A stretch of DNA of 64,000 nt, from the NCBI RefSeq assembly GCF_025370875.1, contig NZ_JAMXFD010000018.1, forward strand, positions 54,999 to 118,998. The letters are read 5' to 3'. The position numbers and the translations under genes were made by a program. The DNA comes from Laspinema palackyanum D2c. Its GTDB lineage: Bacteria > Cyanobacteriota > Cyanobacteriia > Cyanobacteriales > Laspinemataceae. The notes beneath the pieces are model-generated. The model was not told where the DNA came from. It saw only the letters and a program-made list of their open reading frames with translations, and searched no databases. This document shows positions 29,201-37,700 of this stretch, one piece after another (the stretch's first letter is position 1; every line of letters starts with the position of its first letter).

Positions 29201-30977
29201 CTCGCTCCTGGAGATTTCCCTGCTGGCTTCGCGACAAAACTACCACTTTATGGTAGGGAATAGTAATAGCCATAAGGACCACGGCAATAACGGTTCCGAT
29301 TGGAGTGCCTTGGAAATGGATCGGTTCACGCCGTTCCATAGTCTGTCCCAAGATATTTTGGAATTGATTGTTCGAGTCCGGGAATCGGCTTCGGATATTG
29401 AATTTTTGGTGGATGAAACTGAACAGGTGACCCGGCAACTGCGCCAGGTGACGACTCAGTTACAAGAGGGACTGACGCGATCGCGCATGGTGCCTTTTGC
29501 TCAAACTGCCGATCGCCTACCCCGTGGGGTCCGGGATAATGCGATTAAGTTTGGCAAACAGGTCGAGCTTCAGGTTGAGGGTCGCGAAACCCTGATCGAT
29601 AAGATGATTCTGGAGCAACTCACAGATCCCATGACCCATTTGGTCAACAATGCTCTGGCTCACGGGGTGGAAACTCCCGAGGAGCGCCGGAAAAAGGGTA
29701 AACCTCCGGTGGGTCGGATTGTAGTCCGGGCTTTCCACCAAGGGAACCAAACGGTGATTTCGGTCTCTGATGATGGCGCGGGGATTGATTCGGAAAAGGT
29801 AAAAGCCAAGGCATTACAACGGGGGCTAATTTCGCCGGAAGTGTCGAATAGCATGACTCGCTTGGATGTCTATGATTTACTGTTTATGCCCGGATTTAGT
29901 ACCAAGGATCAAGCCGATGATTTGTCCGGTCGCGGGGTGGGGATGGATGTGGTTCGGACCTGCTTGAGCGCCATTCGTGGGGTGGTGACGATTGATTCGA
30001 CGATGGGTAAGGGGACGACTTTTACGATTCGGTTGCCCCTGACTTTGAGTATTTCTAAGGCCCTGTGCTGTATTAGCGATCGCGCCCGGATTGCGTTCCC
30101 GATGGATGGGGTGGAAGATATGATTGATGTCCCCCGCGATCGGATTCAAACCAAGGAAAATGGTCAGACGTTTATTCCCTGGCGGGATACGATGTTGCCG
30201 TTCCGTCACCTGCGCGAACTGTTGGTTTACAATCGTCATATCCCACGGGGGGGTACTATCTATGTGGGGAATACGGAAGAGGATATCATTTCTGTGGTGG
30301 TCCTGCGTTCCTCTGATAACTTCCTGGCGCTTCAGGTGGATCAGGTGTTAGGAGAACAGGAAATCGTGATTAAACAGCTTGAAGGACCTGTTCCGAAGCC
30401 TGTGGGCGTTGCTGGGGCAACGGTGATGGGGGATGGCCGCATTGTGGCGATCGCGGATGTTTTAGAATTGCTCGATTTGGCGGCTGGACGTGTCCGGCGA
30501 GAAGGCCACACGGTGTGGGATCCTAAGGACAAAACGATTCAGCCACCGATGGAGATCGAGCCACAGGTGATCGACCCGACGGTCCTGATTGTGGATGATT
30601 CGATTACGGTGCGTGAACTGTTGTCCATGACCTTTAATAAGGCCGGATACCGGGTGGAACAGGCGCGGGATGGTCAAGAAGCTTGGGAAAAAATGCGATC
30701 GGGTCTTCCCTACGATTTGGTCTTCTGCGATATTGAAATGCCCCGGATGGATGGGTTGGAACTGCTCTCGCGAATGCAGAAGGACCCGCAACTCACGACC
30801 CTGCCGATCGCGATGCTCACCTCTCGCGGTGCGGACAAACACCGGCAAATGGCGATTCAAATGGGAGCCAGTGGCTATTTCACGAAGCCCTATTTGGAGG
30901 AATCGTTACTGGAAGCTGCCGGACGAATGCTTAAAGGTGAAAAGCTGGTCTCCCTGAAAGCGGAGGCGGGGGTTTAG
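26229..30977 (+). CDS. hmpE: CheA-type hybrid histidine kinase HmpE (PilL type), Hpt-kinase-CheW-REC
   Basis: 1582 residues. An Hpt domain (1-105) carries the phosphorylated His49 in AAHSIKGGAGM. A long acidic linker (about 300-920) holds some eleven short motifs of the form hydrophobic-x-x-Leu-Phe-Asp/Glu/Gly. The dimerisation domain starts near 929 (MRVPVRQLDNLSNLVGELV). The ATPase domain keeps the N box (THLVNNALAHGVE), DDGAGID, GRGVGMDVV and GKGTTF. A CheW-like domain (about 1280-1410) and a C-terminal receiver (1450-1575, VDDSITVRE, CDIEMPRMDG, TKPY) follow. It is the central kinase of the Hmp array and should phosphorylate HmpA, HmpB and its own receiver. A strong terminator at 30997 closes the series. 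Confidence 0.95.
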   Translation: MQPEQRERIMGYFIEEATEHLNTIEQGLQNLSIAVQDPSVLAELFRAAHSIKGGAGMLELGAIQQIAHKLEDEFKVLQDVQVEVDPQLSSLFVRVFRGLEDTVALIRVPGPIDEAKGAAICAEVQPAIAQLHQHLAQLVQEGQESPSAFVTRTQKRIQMGGELTRLQTPPKHRGAEEDSAKQLIFKSDVSRLLQEMVHLLKQGENPDRQERMQQICRQWIRAGEQFDLKLWCHLIDKAAKAIANPENSYRVIAPILIKEIQKAREQVLGGHAEAITVSPELEGLLLPQPQQPKTSSPSKIIPQTTHTDSKFNPMSNNLSNSDHNQRRSEGRNSTRTKNHDSENNPTWGEDKRAAKPTYNSGPEVGAAELNTLADLFEGESSYFDENWEGEEVVEEGNTGEGTRETQPPDPGELLGATDDFDDLLFEDPAGNRTEMSSPDNDEEDLGNLFGLEGFVEMEDSSISENPRNPSPVEPIKSSNQKLDDLGELFEEVATEELKEPDDWEQMWDDEPLDAVSEIAPPATDAEFSLEIADDSEFRDLLEINGFESGTEAGGTPVEPELATEIPIDEEDFDDLFGETTEEGDSSSRVTASEESLDWFDSEPSETVATEDDLTDLFELDTAPAPSIQAPRAPVTPGKPAQTSGQSDEFWLDFEDTDSEPQSDVLEALDGLFDDEPSPKSADLDLIEESSLDSELFGEELAQGDDNNLFEESQSNLDGEDWNWDLDPESSEENEDTSDFYQNLESLFDEPTGRSPNLDVNQTAPPPQGPSKATLPGSGFSSSPEANLDFDELFGQPQSVSSVSVEAKPVHISEPIRERLDLPPEPQLTQGADIFTELDYLLAMGPLKASFEELELLLNPVSSPQTGKTTSPSTTPPPLAATRNTENSSSGLPGKAPAPADAGWGELEDLVVSDTGSQPAGRIAPRRGSFEQTMRVPVRQLDNLSNLVGELVVNRNSIEQNQERMRQFLDNLLHQVSQLTDVGQRMQDLYERSLLEISLLASRQNYHFMVGNSNSHKDHGNNGSDWSALEMDRFTPFHSLSQDILELIVRVRESASDIEFLVDETEQVTRQLRQVTTQLQEGLTRSRMVPFAQTADRLPRGVRDNAIKFGKQVELQVEGRETLIDKMILEQLTDPMTHLVNNALAHGVETPEERRKKGKPPVGRIVVRAFHQGNQTVISVSDDGAGIDSEKVKAKALQRGLISPEVSNSMTRLDVYDLLFMPGFSTKDQADDLSGRGVGMDVVRTCLSAIRGVVTIDSTMGKGTTFTIRLPLTLSISKALCCISDRARIAFPMDGVEDMIDVPRDRIQTKENGQTFIPWRDTMLPFRHLRELLVYNRHIPRGGTIYVGNTEEDIISVVVLRSSDNFLALQVDQVLGEQEIVIKQLEGPVPKPVGVAGATVMGDGRIVAIADVLELLDLAAGRVRREGHTVWDPKDKTIQPPMEIEPQVIDPTVLIVDDSITVRELLSMTFNKAGYRVEQARDGQEAWEKMRSGLPYDLVFCDIEMPRMDGLELLSRMQKDPQLTTLPIAMLTSRGADKHRQMAIQMGASGYFTKPYLEESLLEAAGRMLKGEKLVSLKAEAGV

Positions 30978-30996
30978 CCTGAGTTTCTAGGGTAAT

Positions 30997-31033
30997 AAAA
31001 AGCGCGATCTCTGTGGAGCGATCGCGCTTTTTA
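30997..31033 (+). terminator. Intrinsic terminator after hmpE
   Basis: AAAAAGCGCGATC and GATCGCGCTTTTT form a perfect 13-base stem around TCTGTGGAGC, 20 bases after the stop codon. A-rich and T-rich flanks make it usable in both directions. Confidence 0.92.
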
Positions 31034-31077
31034 TTTCGGGGAAGTTCTCTTGAAGTTGCTGAGACCGAACAGAAGAG

Positions 31078-31303
31078 AACGACTGAAGTCGTTATAGCGG
31101 TTCTCATCTCTATAAGGTACAGCGATGGCGGCCCCAAACCCCTCTCCCAAGAAGGGAGAGGGGCTTTGAATTGTACCTCATGAGTCTGGGAATTGCTATA
31201 CTACGAACTGGGGAAAGATAACGACTGAAGTCGTTACTACGAACTGAAGAGAACGACTGAAGTCGGGACATTGAACTTAAGAAAAGATAACGACTGAAGT
31301 CGT
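31078..31303. repeat. Cluster of four ACGACTGAAGTCGT palindromes plus a GGGAGAGGGG hairpin
   Basis: Copies lie at 31079, 31221, 31253 (last base differs) and 31290, with shared spacer words such as TTACTACGAACT, GGGACATTGAAC and GAAAAGATAA. Between the first two copies sits CCCCTCTCCC-AAGAA-GGGAGAGGGG (31140-31164). The same palindrome and spacer words recur at 54853-55137. The cluster occupies the convergent spacer of hmpE and the HD protein. Confidence 0.85.
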
Positions 31304-31399
31304 GAGGTTGAGCATTAGCAATTTCCCTTTTATTGTTTGTCCTTGCCCTGTTGAGGGATGATTTGGGATGAGGTTGGATGGGAGGGGGGCAGGGTAGGT

Positions 31400-32254
31400 T
31401 TAGGCCACCTCAGAAAGCTGCTGGTCTTCATGTTCTATTTTGAAGACATTGGCATAGAGGTTAGCCACAATTTGTTTACCTTGTTGGGTCAAATTTAGGT
31501 AAGCCAGAGCCTGGGTAATAAAGGGAAAAACGCCATGCCAGTAGAATTTGGGATAGTTCCGACGAAGGTCTCCGGGATGGCGGTAGTTGAGCTTTTTGTT
31601 GGCTCCGGTTTCATCAAACTCATAAAATAATGCCGCAATTTTTTGCAAGTAGCGGGGATCACTTAATTGACCGATCAAATCTGCCGCTCTAACCATTCCC
31701 GCATAATTAAAAGTATCTTTATGATCTTCATCTACCGGAACGGGAAAGCGCGTGAGTTCGATATTCCGTTTAATGATTTCTGCATCAATGAGTCGGTGAC
31801 CTCCGAAACGTTCGGAGATGAAAAGTTTGCCGCGATCGACGTGATAGGGGGTTAAACTGGCATCGGTCGCGCCAAAGGGAATGGGTACTTTCAGGCCATC
31901 TCTGCCGGTGGCATAGAGTCGTTTGCTATCTTCATCTTGGCGACAGACTCCCTTGACATAGCCAATATCATGACACAACAAGGAAATAATGAAATGCAGC
32001 CAATCTTCGCAGGATACGCCGCCTTCTCGAATATGTTTACCGCGCAGGATTTCTTGCCCGACTAATGTGACCAAAATGGTATGTTCTACGTTGTGATACA
32101 GGGCATCACTGTTGGCAATATTTTCTAATGCCATACCACCGGCCCAAGCCAGGATTTCTGCGTAATCCGGTTTATATCCTCCGTAGGTCCGATGGTAGCC
32201 TTCTTGCAGGCGTTCCACGAAAGCTTCAATGAGTAGTGCTGTTGAATTAAACAT
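31400..32254 (-). CDS. HD-domain metal-dependent phosphohydrolase
   Basis: 284 residues. The HD superfamily signature is present as LYHNVEHTILV (first His pair) and LLCHDIGYVKG (the HD doublet), followed by a conserved Asp near RAADLIGQLSDPR. Such proteins hydrolyse phosphate esters, often of nucleotides, with two metal ions; it lacks the GYP motif of c-di-GMP-specific HD-GYP enzymes, so the substrate is unknown. I prefer the ATG at 32254 to a TTG at 32269. It lies 637 bases downstream of two sensor kinase genes on the same strand and may or may not belong to their transcript. Confidence 0.82.
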   Translation of the reverse strand: MFNSTALLIEAFVERLQEGYHRTYGGYKPDYAEILAWAGGMALENIANSDALYHNVEHTILVTLVGQEILRGKHIREGGVSCEDWLHFIISLLCHDIGYVKGVCRQDEDSKRLYATGRDGLKVPIPFGATDASLTPYHVDRGKLFISERFGGHRLIDAEIIKRNIELTRFPVPVDEDHKDTFNYAGMVRAADLIGQLSDPRYLQKIAALFYEFDETGANKKLNYRHPGDLRRNYPKFYWHGVFPFITQALAYLNLTQQGKQIVANLYANVFKIEHEDQQLSEVA

Positions 32255-32891
32255 CTTCCGTCTTCTCAATCAAACTAAGTCTTAAAGTTGGGGCATGGTT
32301 CTTGACCACTCAGAGGGCTTTTAAGATCGGACCCCCCCAGAATTGGGGGTGTATCGCCTTTCCCTCTGGATTGGGCTTTGAGGTTGGAGCGACATCCCGC
32401 CTGGGGAACATCAGGGGTGAAACCCACTCATTGCCCAGGCGGATTTCGAGATTGAAATGGCTGGGTTCCATTCGGTTTAGGAGGACACCCAGTCCACCTA
32501 TTGTTTTGAGGTTTCCCTAAATGCTTCTATTATGAATTAAACCCGATCCAGATGATGTGATGCGAGTCATTTGACCTATGTGACAATGGAGTTGTCTGTG
32601 GAGGGCCTAAAGGCTAGAATCGGCTGAATTCTAGGGGGATCATGATGGCTCAAACGATTTTTTGACTCAAAAATTAAAAATTCATGACTTTAAATTGATC
32701 CCCGTCGGATTAGAGATTCTCCCCTAGGGTATCGATGGACCCCCGGGAAGGAGGCCCTAACCTTTAGGGGGATGGAATATCTGAAACGGTCTCCGGTAAA
32801 AAGTTCCCCTTCAGGGAGTATCCAATATTGATTCCTGATACCTCTTCGATTCGGCGACGGAGCGAAGGTTGAGTGGGTGAGCGATCGCCGG
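32255..32891. other. Spacer between HD protein and sensor kinase genes
   Basis: 637 bases, no convincing gene. Two inverted repeats are visible: CCCCCCC-AGAATT-GGGGG near 32330, and CCGCCTGGG/CCCAGGCGG at 32397-32442. Either could serve as a terminator for the kinase transcript or as leader structure for the HD gene, but neither has a clear T tract on the minus strand. Confidence 0.5.
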
Positions 32892-34784
32892 TTAGGGAAC
32901 TCCCCCGGGGTCTGTGGTGGATTGCACCAGGGGAAGTTCGATCACGAACTCTGCGCCTTGATCTGGGGTGGAATTGCAGGAGAGTTGTCCTCCATGTTTT
33001 TGGACGATGATCTGGTAACTAATGGAGAGTCCCAATCCTCTGCCTTTGCCAACGGGTTTGGTGGTAAAGAAGGGGTCAAATAAGCGCGATCGCCCAGATT
33101 CGCTGATTCCGGGACCATTATCTTTAATCCGAATCAACAGGGTTTGGCGATCGGTTAACGCCGTAGAAATCCGAATCGAAGGCACGAAATCAGGGGCGTT
33201 GGGATTGGCTTTCTGAGCTTTGAGGCGATCGGGTAAAATATCGCTTAAAACATCGATCGCATTATTTAAGAGATTAAAAAACACTTGGTTGAGTTCGCCT
33301 GGATAACAGAGAATTGGCGGGATTTCCCCATACTCTTTAATCAATTCAATCTCTTGTCCATCCGCTATTTTAAATCGGTGCTTCAATAAAACCAGAGTGG
33401 TTTCTAAATTCTCATGAATATCAACTTTTTTAACTCCGGCTTCATCCATGAGAGAAAACTTCCGCAAGGACAAAACAATTTGATTAATCCGTTCTGCTCC
33501 AGCGGCAATTGAAGTCATCATTTTTCTTAAATCATCAGTTAAATAATCAAAATCTAACTCTTCCATTACTTTGCCCACCTTCTCATTGGGAGGGTGTTCT
33601 TGTTGATAAATTTCCAGAAGATTGACTAAATTAGAAATAGCACTCTGAACATGAGAGATATTTCCATAGATAAAATTAACCGGATTATTGATTTCATGGG
33701 CAATTCCGGCGACTAATTGACCCAAGCCCACCATTTTTTCATTTTGAACCAATTTGACTTGAGCCTCTTGCAGATCCGTTAAGGCTTGTTGGATTTTTTG
33801 CTTTTGATGGCGCATGATGGCTTCTGCCTGGAGTTTGGCGGCATCAGCCTGTTTGCGGGAGGAAATATCCCGGGCGATCGCCAGCACCTCGGATGGGCCA
33901 CTTTTGACATAGCGAACTTCATAAGACACCCACCGATCTTGATTTTTATCCCGTTGGATATACTCCGCAAGCTGGAGTTCTGAAGTCAGGAGAGTTTGCT
34001 GGACATAATGCATAATCCAAATGGCTAAATCCTCGGATAAAACCTGATTAATATGCTTTCCTACAAAACTCGAATCAGCAGCTAACGATTCGGAAATCGG
34101 AAAAATATGGGGCGTCAAATCCTGACTCTTGGAATAATCCGTGGGATTCTCTGAACTCTCTTCGCGCTCATCAGGCTCCCTTAAAGAGGGGCTCCGATAA
34201 TCTAAGAAAAATCCATCCTCGCCAATGCGAAACATCACATCAGGAATCGCATTGACCAATGCCAGATTTTTCGCTTCACTGACCTCCAAAGAGCGTTGAG
34301 CCTGTTGGCGCTCAGTAATTTCCTGTTGTAAACAGAGATTTTTTTCTTCAAGATTAATCTGAAGTTGGCGTAACTTTAGATGAGTTTGAACTCGGGATAA
34401 AACCTCGGCTTCTTGGAAGGGTTTAGAAATATAATCAACCCCTCCGGCTTCAAAGGCTTTGACTTTATCCTCCACGTCATTCAAGGCACTTAAAAAAATC
34501 ACGGGAATTTGGCGAGTGGTTTCCTGCTGCTTCAAGCATTTGCAAACTTCATAACCATCCATCCCCGGCATCATGACATCCAGCAGGATTAAATCGGGCA
34601 AGGCATTTTTACAGACGGTTAAAGCCATGTCTCCCTTCAAGGCTTTACAAACCCGGTAGCCATTATCAGTCAATACAGAGGACAATAGGCGCAGGTTATC
34701 TGGAGTATCGTCCACTACCAAAATATTCGGGCGATTGTTTTGGGGTTCCCGGGGCTTATTTAATTCGCCTAGAGCGTAATTCAT
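32892..34784 (-). CDS. Sensor histidine kinase with N-terminal receiver and PAS domain
   Basis: 630 residues. A receiver domain (about 18-140; VVDDTPDN, LLDVMMPGMDGYE, SKPF) is followed by a coiled coil, a PAS domain (about 180-310), another coiled coil, a HisKA domain with the phospho-acceptor His in GIAHEINNPVNFI and an ATPase domain (N box NLLNNAID, DNGPGI, GRGLGLSIS). The receiver-first order is common in cyanobacterial kinases that are switched by an upstream kinase. The start ATG overlaps the stop of the upstream kinase as ATGA (34781-34784), so the two are translationally coupled and the large kinase probably feeds this receiver. No DNA-binding output is encoded next to them. Confidence 0.92.
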   Translation of the reverse strand: MNYALGELNKPREPQNNRPNILVVDDTPDNLRLLSSVLTDNGYRVCKALKGDMALTVCKNALPDLILLDVMMPGMDGYEVCKCLKQQETTRQIPVIFLSALNDVEDKVKAFEAGGVDYISKPFQEAEVLSRVQTHLKLRQLQINLEEKNLCLQQEITERQQAQRSLEVSEAKNLALVNAIPDVMFRIGEDGFFLDYRSPSLREPDEREESSENPTDYSKSQDLTPHIFPISESLAADSSFVGKHINQVLSEDLAIWIMHYVQQTLLTSELQLAEYIQRDKNQDRWVSYEVRYVKSGPSEVLAIARDISSRKQADAAKLQAEAIMRHQKQKIQQALTDLQEAQVKLVQNEKMVGLGQLVAGIAHEINNPVNFIYGNISHVQSAISNLVNLLEIYQQEHPPNEKVGKVMEELDFDYLTDDLRKMMTSIAAGAERINQIVLSLRKFSLMDEAGVKKVDIHENLETTLVLLKHRFKIADGQEIELIKEYGEIPPILCYPGELNQVFFNLLNNAIDVLSDILPDRLKAQKANPNAPDFVPSIRISTALTDRQTLLIRIKDNGPGISESGRSRLFDPFFTTKPVGKGRGLGLSISYQIIVQKHGGQLSCNSTPDQGAEFVIELPLVQSTTDPGGVP

Positions 34785-37700
34785 GCCTCCTCCTGTTCCG
34801 TTAATTCAATAATCATTTCAAAATCAAAGTTTTTGGTTAATTCTCTCAAGGTATGAGCGAGATGGCTCTTCTCAGATGGTATGAATTCCAGTAATTCAAA
34901 AATTCCTTCATCGTAACCTTGAGAAGCAAATTGATAAAGATTGGTGACAAATTCGGAGGGCATTTCAAATAAATATTTTTTAAGTTCATCTCGATTTAAG
35001 AGGTTAGATTTAGAGGATGATTCTTGGGTACAGGGAGGATTTTTTTGTGCATAACGATAGGTAACCCCTAGATGAGTGGATATTTTTTCTAGGAGGACTT
35101 CTTCTCGAAACGGTTTGTGGAGAAAATCATCACAACCGCAAGCTAAAATCCCTTGTCTTTCTTCTTCAAAAGCGCTGGCAGTCAGAGCGATAATCACGGT
35201 TTCTTGTCCTTTCAGACTCGCTTTAATCTGTTGGGTTGCTTGATAACCGTCTAGGACGGGCATCCGCATATCCATACAAATCAAATGAGGGTCCCAACTG
35301 GACCAGAGGGCGATCGCCTCTTGACCATTTTCGGCTTCGCGGACCTCAAACCCGATCTCGGAAAGCAGGGTCACTAAAAACCGCCGATTATTAACCGCAT
35401 CATCGACGACTAAAATCCGATAGCGTTCCTGATCACAGTCTAACCCAATCACTTGTCCAGGGGTTTGAACCGGAGGTTCTGGGAGTGCGTTGATTTCTAC
35501 AATTTGAATCTTAAAGCTAAACACCGTTCCGACTCCCTGGGTGCTGCTGACGTGAATATCTCCTCCCATTAATTGAACAAATTTGCGACTAATCGGCAAT
35601 CCTAATCCTGTGCCTTGCTGGGATTTGCGGCCCGTTTCCGTTTGGGAAAAGGGTTCAAATAGCTGAGTCATTTCTTCCGGCGCAATGCCAGCTCCGGTAT
35701 CGGCAATTTCAATGCAAAGAATTGATGGTGTTTCGGAGAAAATCGGGGAATTATTTAGGGAGTTATTGTTTAAATAGGATTCTAGTTTCGCCCGCAAGGT
35801 CACCCCACCCGAGTTTGTGAATTTAATAGCATTTCCTAACATATTAAATAAAACCTGCCGCAATTTGCTTTCATCAGAGACTATTATTTCCGGCAAGTTT
35901 TTATCCAATTCAAAATTTAGGGTTAAGCCTTTGATTTGGGCTTGAACCTTCAACATTGCTTCTAGGTTTCTGATTAAAGAAATTAAATGAAAGGAAGTTG
36001 GGTTAAAAATGGTTCTCCCCGCTTCAATTTTAGACATTTCCAGAATATCATTAATTAACGAGAGTAAATGTTCTCCCGCTTGATTGATAATTCTCAAGTG
36101 TTCCTGGTGTTGGGGGCGATCGGATGAATGGCGATTCATCAGTTGGGTAAATCCTAGAATCGCATTCAGTGGGGTTCGCAATTCGTGACTCATGTTCGCG
36201 AGAAATTCACTTTTAGCTTGGTTAGCCGCATCCGCCGCGATCGCCGCTTTTTGGAGGGCTTCTGATTGCTTCTTGGTTTGTTCGAGCAATTCCGCTTGCT
36301 GCAAGGCAACCCCCAATTGATTGCCAATTTGGATGACAATCTTGCGATCGCTTGGTTGCCACTCTCGCGGGCGATCGCTTTCGTAAGCGGCTAATAATCC
36401 CCACAGTTTTGAGCCGCAAAAAATCGGGACAATCATGTAAGCTCTAACGTGAAATTCTTCTAAGCGTCCTAAGTAACAACGGCTAAAGTTGCGTTGATAA
36501 ATGTCTTCCACCACCAAGCAATTCTCGTCTCGGTTAAAATCACCCCCTCCAGTCTGAATCAAATGGGTATCTTGCCACTCTACACAAGAATTAATCAGAA
36601 CTTGCATCTGGCAAAGTTGCTCCGGATCCGGTTGAGCGGATAGGTACAGGGATTGGTGGTTTCTTTGCAAGACTGAAACTCGTGGTGATCTGACGGCTTC
36701 CGAAACAAACTCGCCACTGTAGTCCGGATTAAAACGGTAAATCGCAACAATATCACAGCTTAAACATCCTTGCAATTCTTCCGTAGTTGCCGCAAAAATT
36801 GTCCCTAAATCTAGGGATTGACGAATCCGCTGGACTGCGGAAGCGACTGCCTTTTCCCGTTCGGCACTTTCCCGCAAGGCGGCTTCACTTTCTCTGAGGT
36901 GGGTAATATCCGTTGCTGTGCCTAAAAGTTGCTTGACGATGCCCTCTTCTGTTCTGGAGAAAATCGTTTCCCGAGCTAAAACAGTGCGCCATTCTCCCTG
37001 AATATTTCTGATCCGATATTCCAGTTCAAAAATCTCTCCCTCTTGCGCTTGCGAGAGGGTTTTAAAATGTTCGGGAATTTTGTCCAAGTCTTCGGGGTGA
37101 ATCAGGGATGTTAACAAATTAGGCCCCAATTTGGAAACTTCTTCATCAGAATAGCCCAACATTTTGGCAAGTTCTCGGTTGACATAAATGTTCCTCTGCT
37201 CTAAAATGTCGTAAATATATAAGAGGTTGGGAGAAGTATCCGCGATGTTCTGCACGAAGCGTTGGCTGGCTTGCAAAGCTTCTTCGGCTTTTTGACGCTC
37301 AATTAGTTCAGCCTTGGCTTGCTCAAATAAGATGGATTGTTGAACAGCGATCGCCAGTTGTCCGGCAATAGAGCGCAGGGATTCTATCTCCGAGGGATGC
37401 CATTCGCGGGTACTTCGGCAATGATGGGCAATCAGTAAACCCCACAAATTTTGTTCTTTTAAAATCGGAATGACCAGTTGAGCCTTAATCTTGAGGGTTT
37501 TTATTAACACCGCAAGACAAGGGAAATCTGTAACTAACTCGGTATTTTCAATGGCTACAATTTCCCCCTGAGCGTAACGGTCCAGTTCCAGTTGGCTAAA
37601 GCATTCCTGGGGAAAAGTATTCCCGTTAATCTCAGGGGCCAGGGGATCGAACGAGTGGGTAACCACGATGCCGGTGCCATCGGGATCAACTCGATAAATT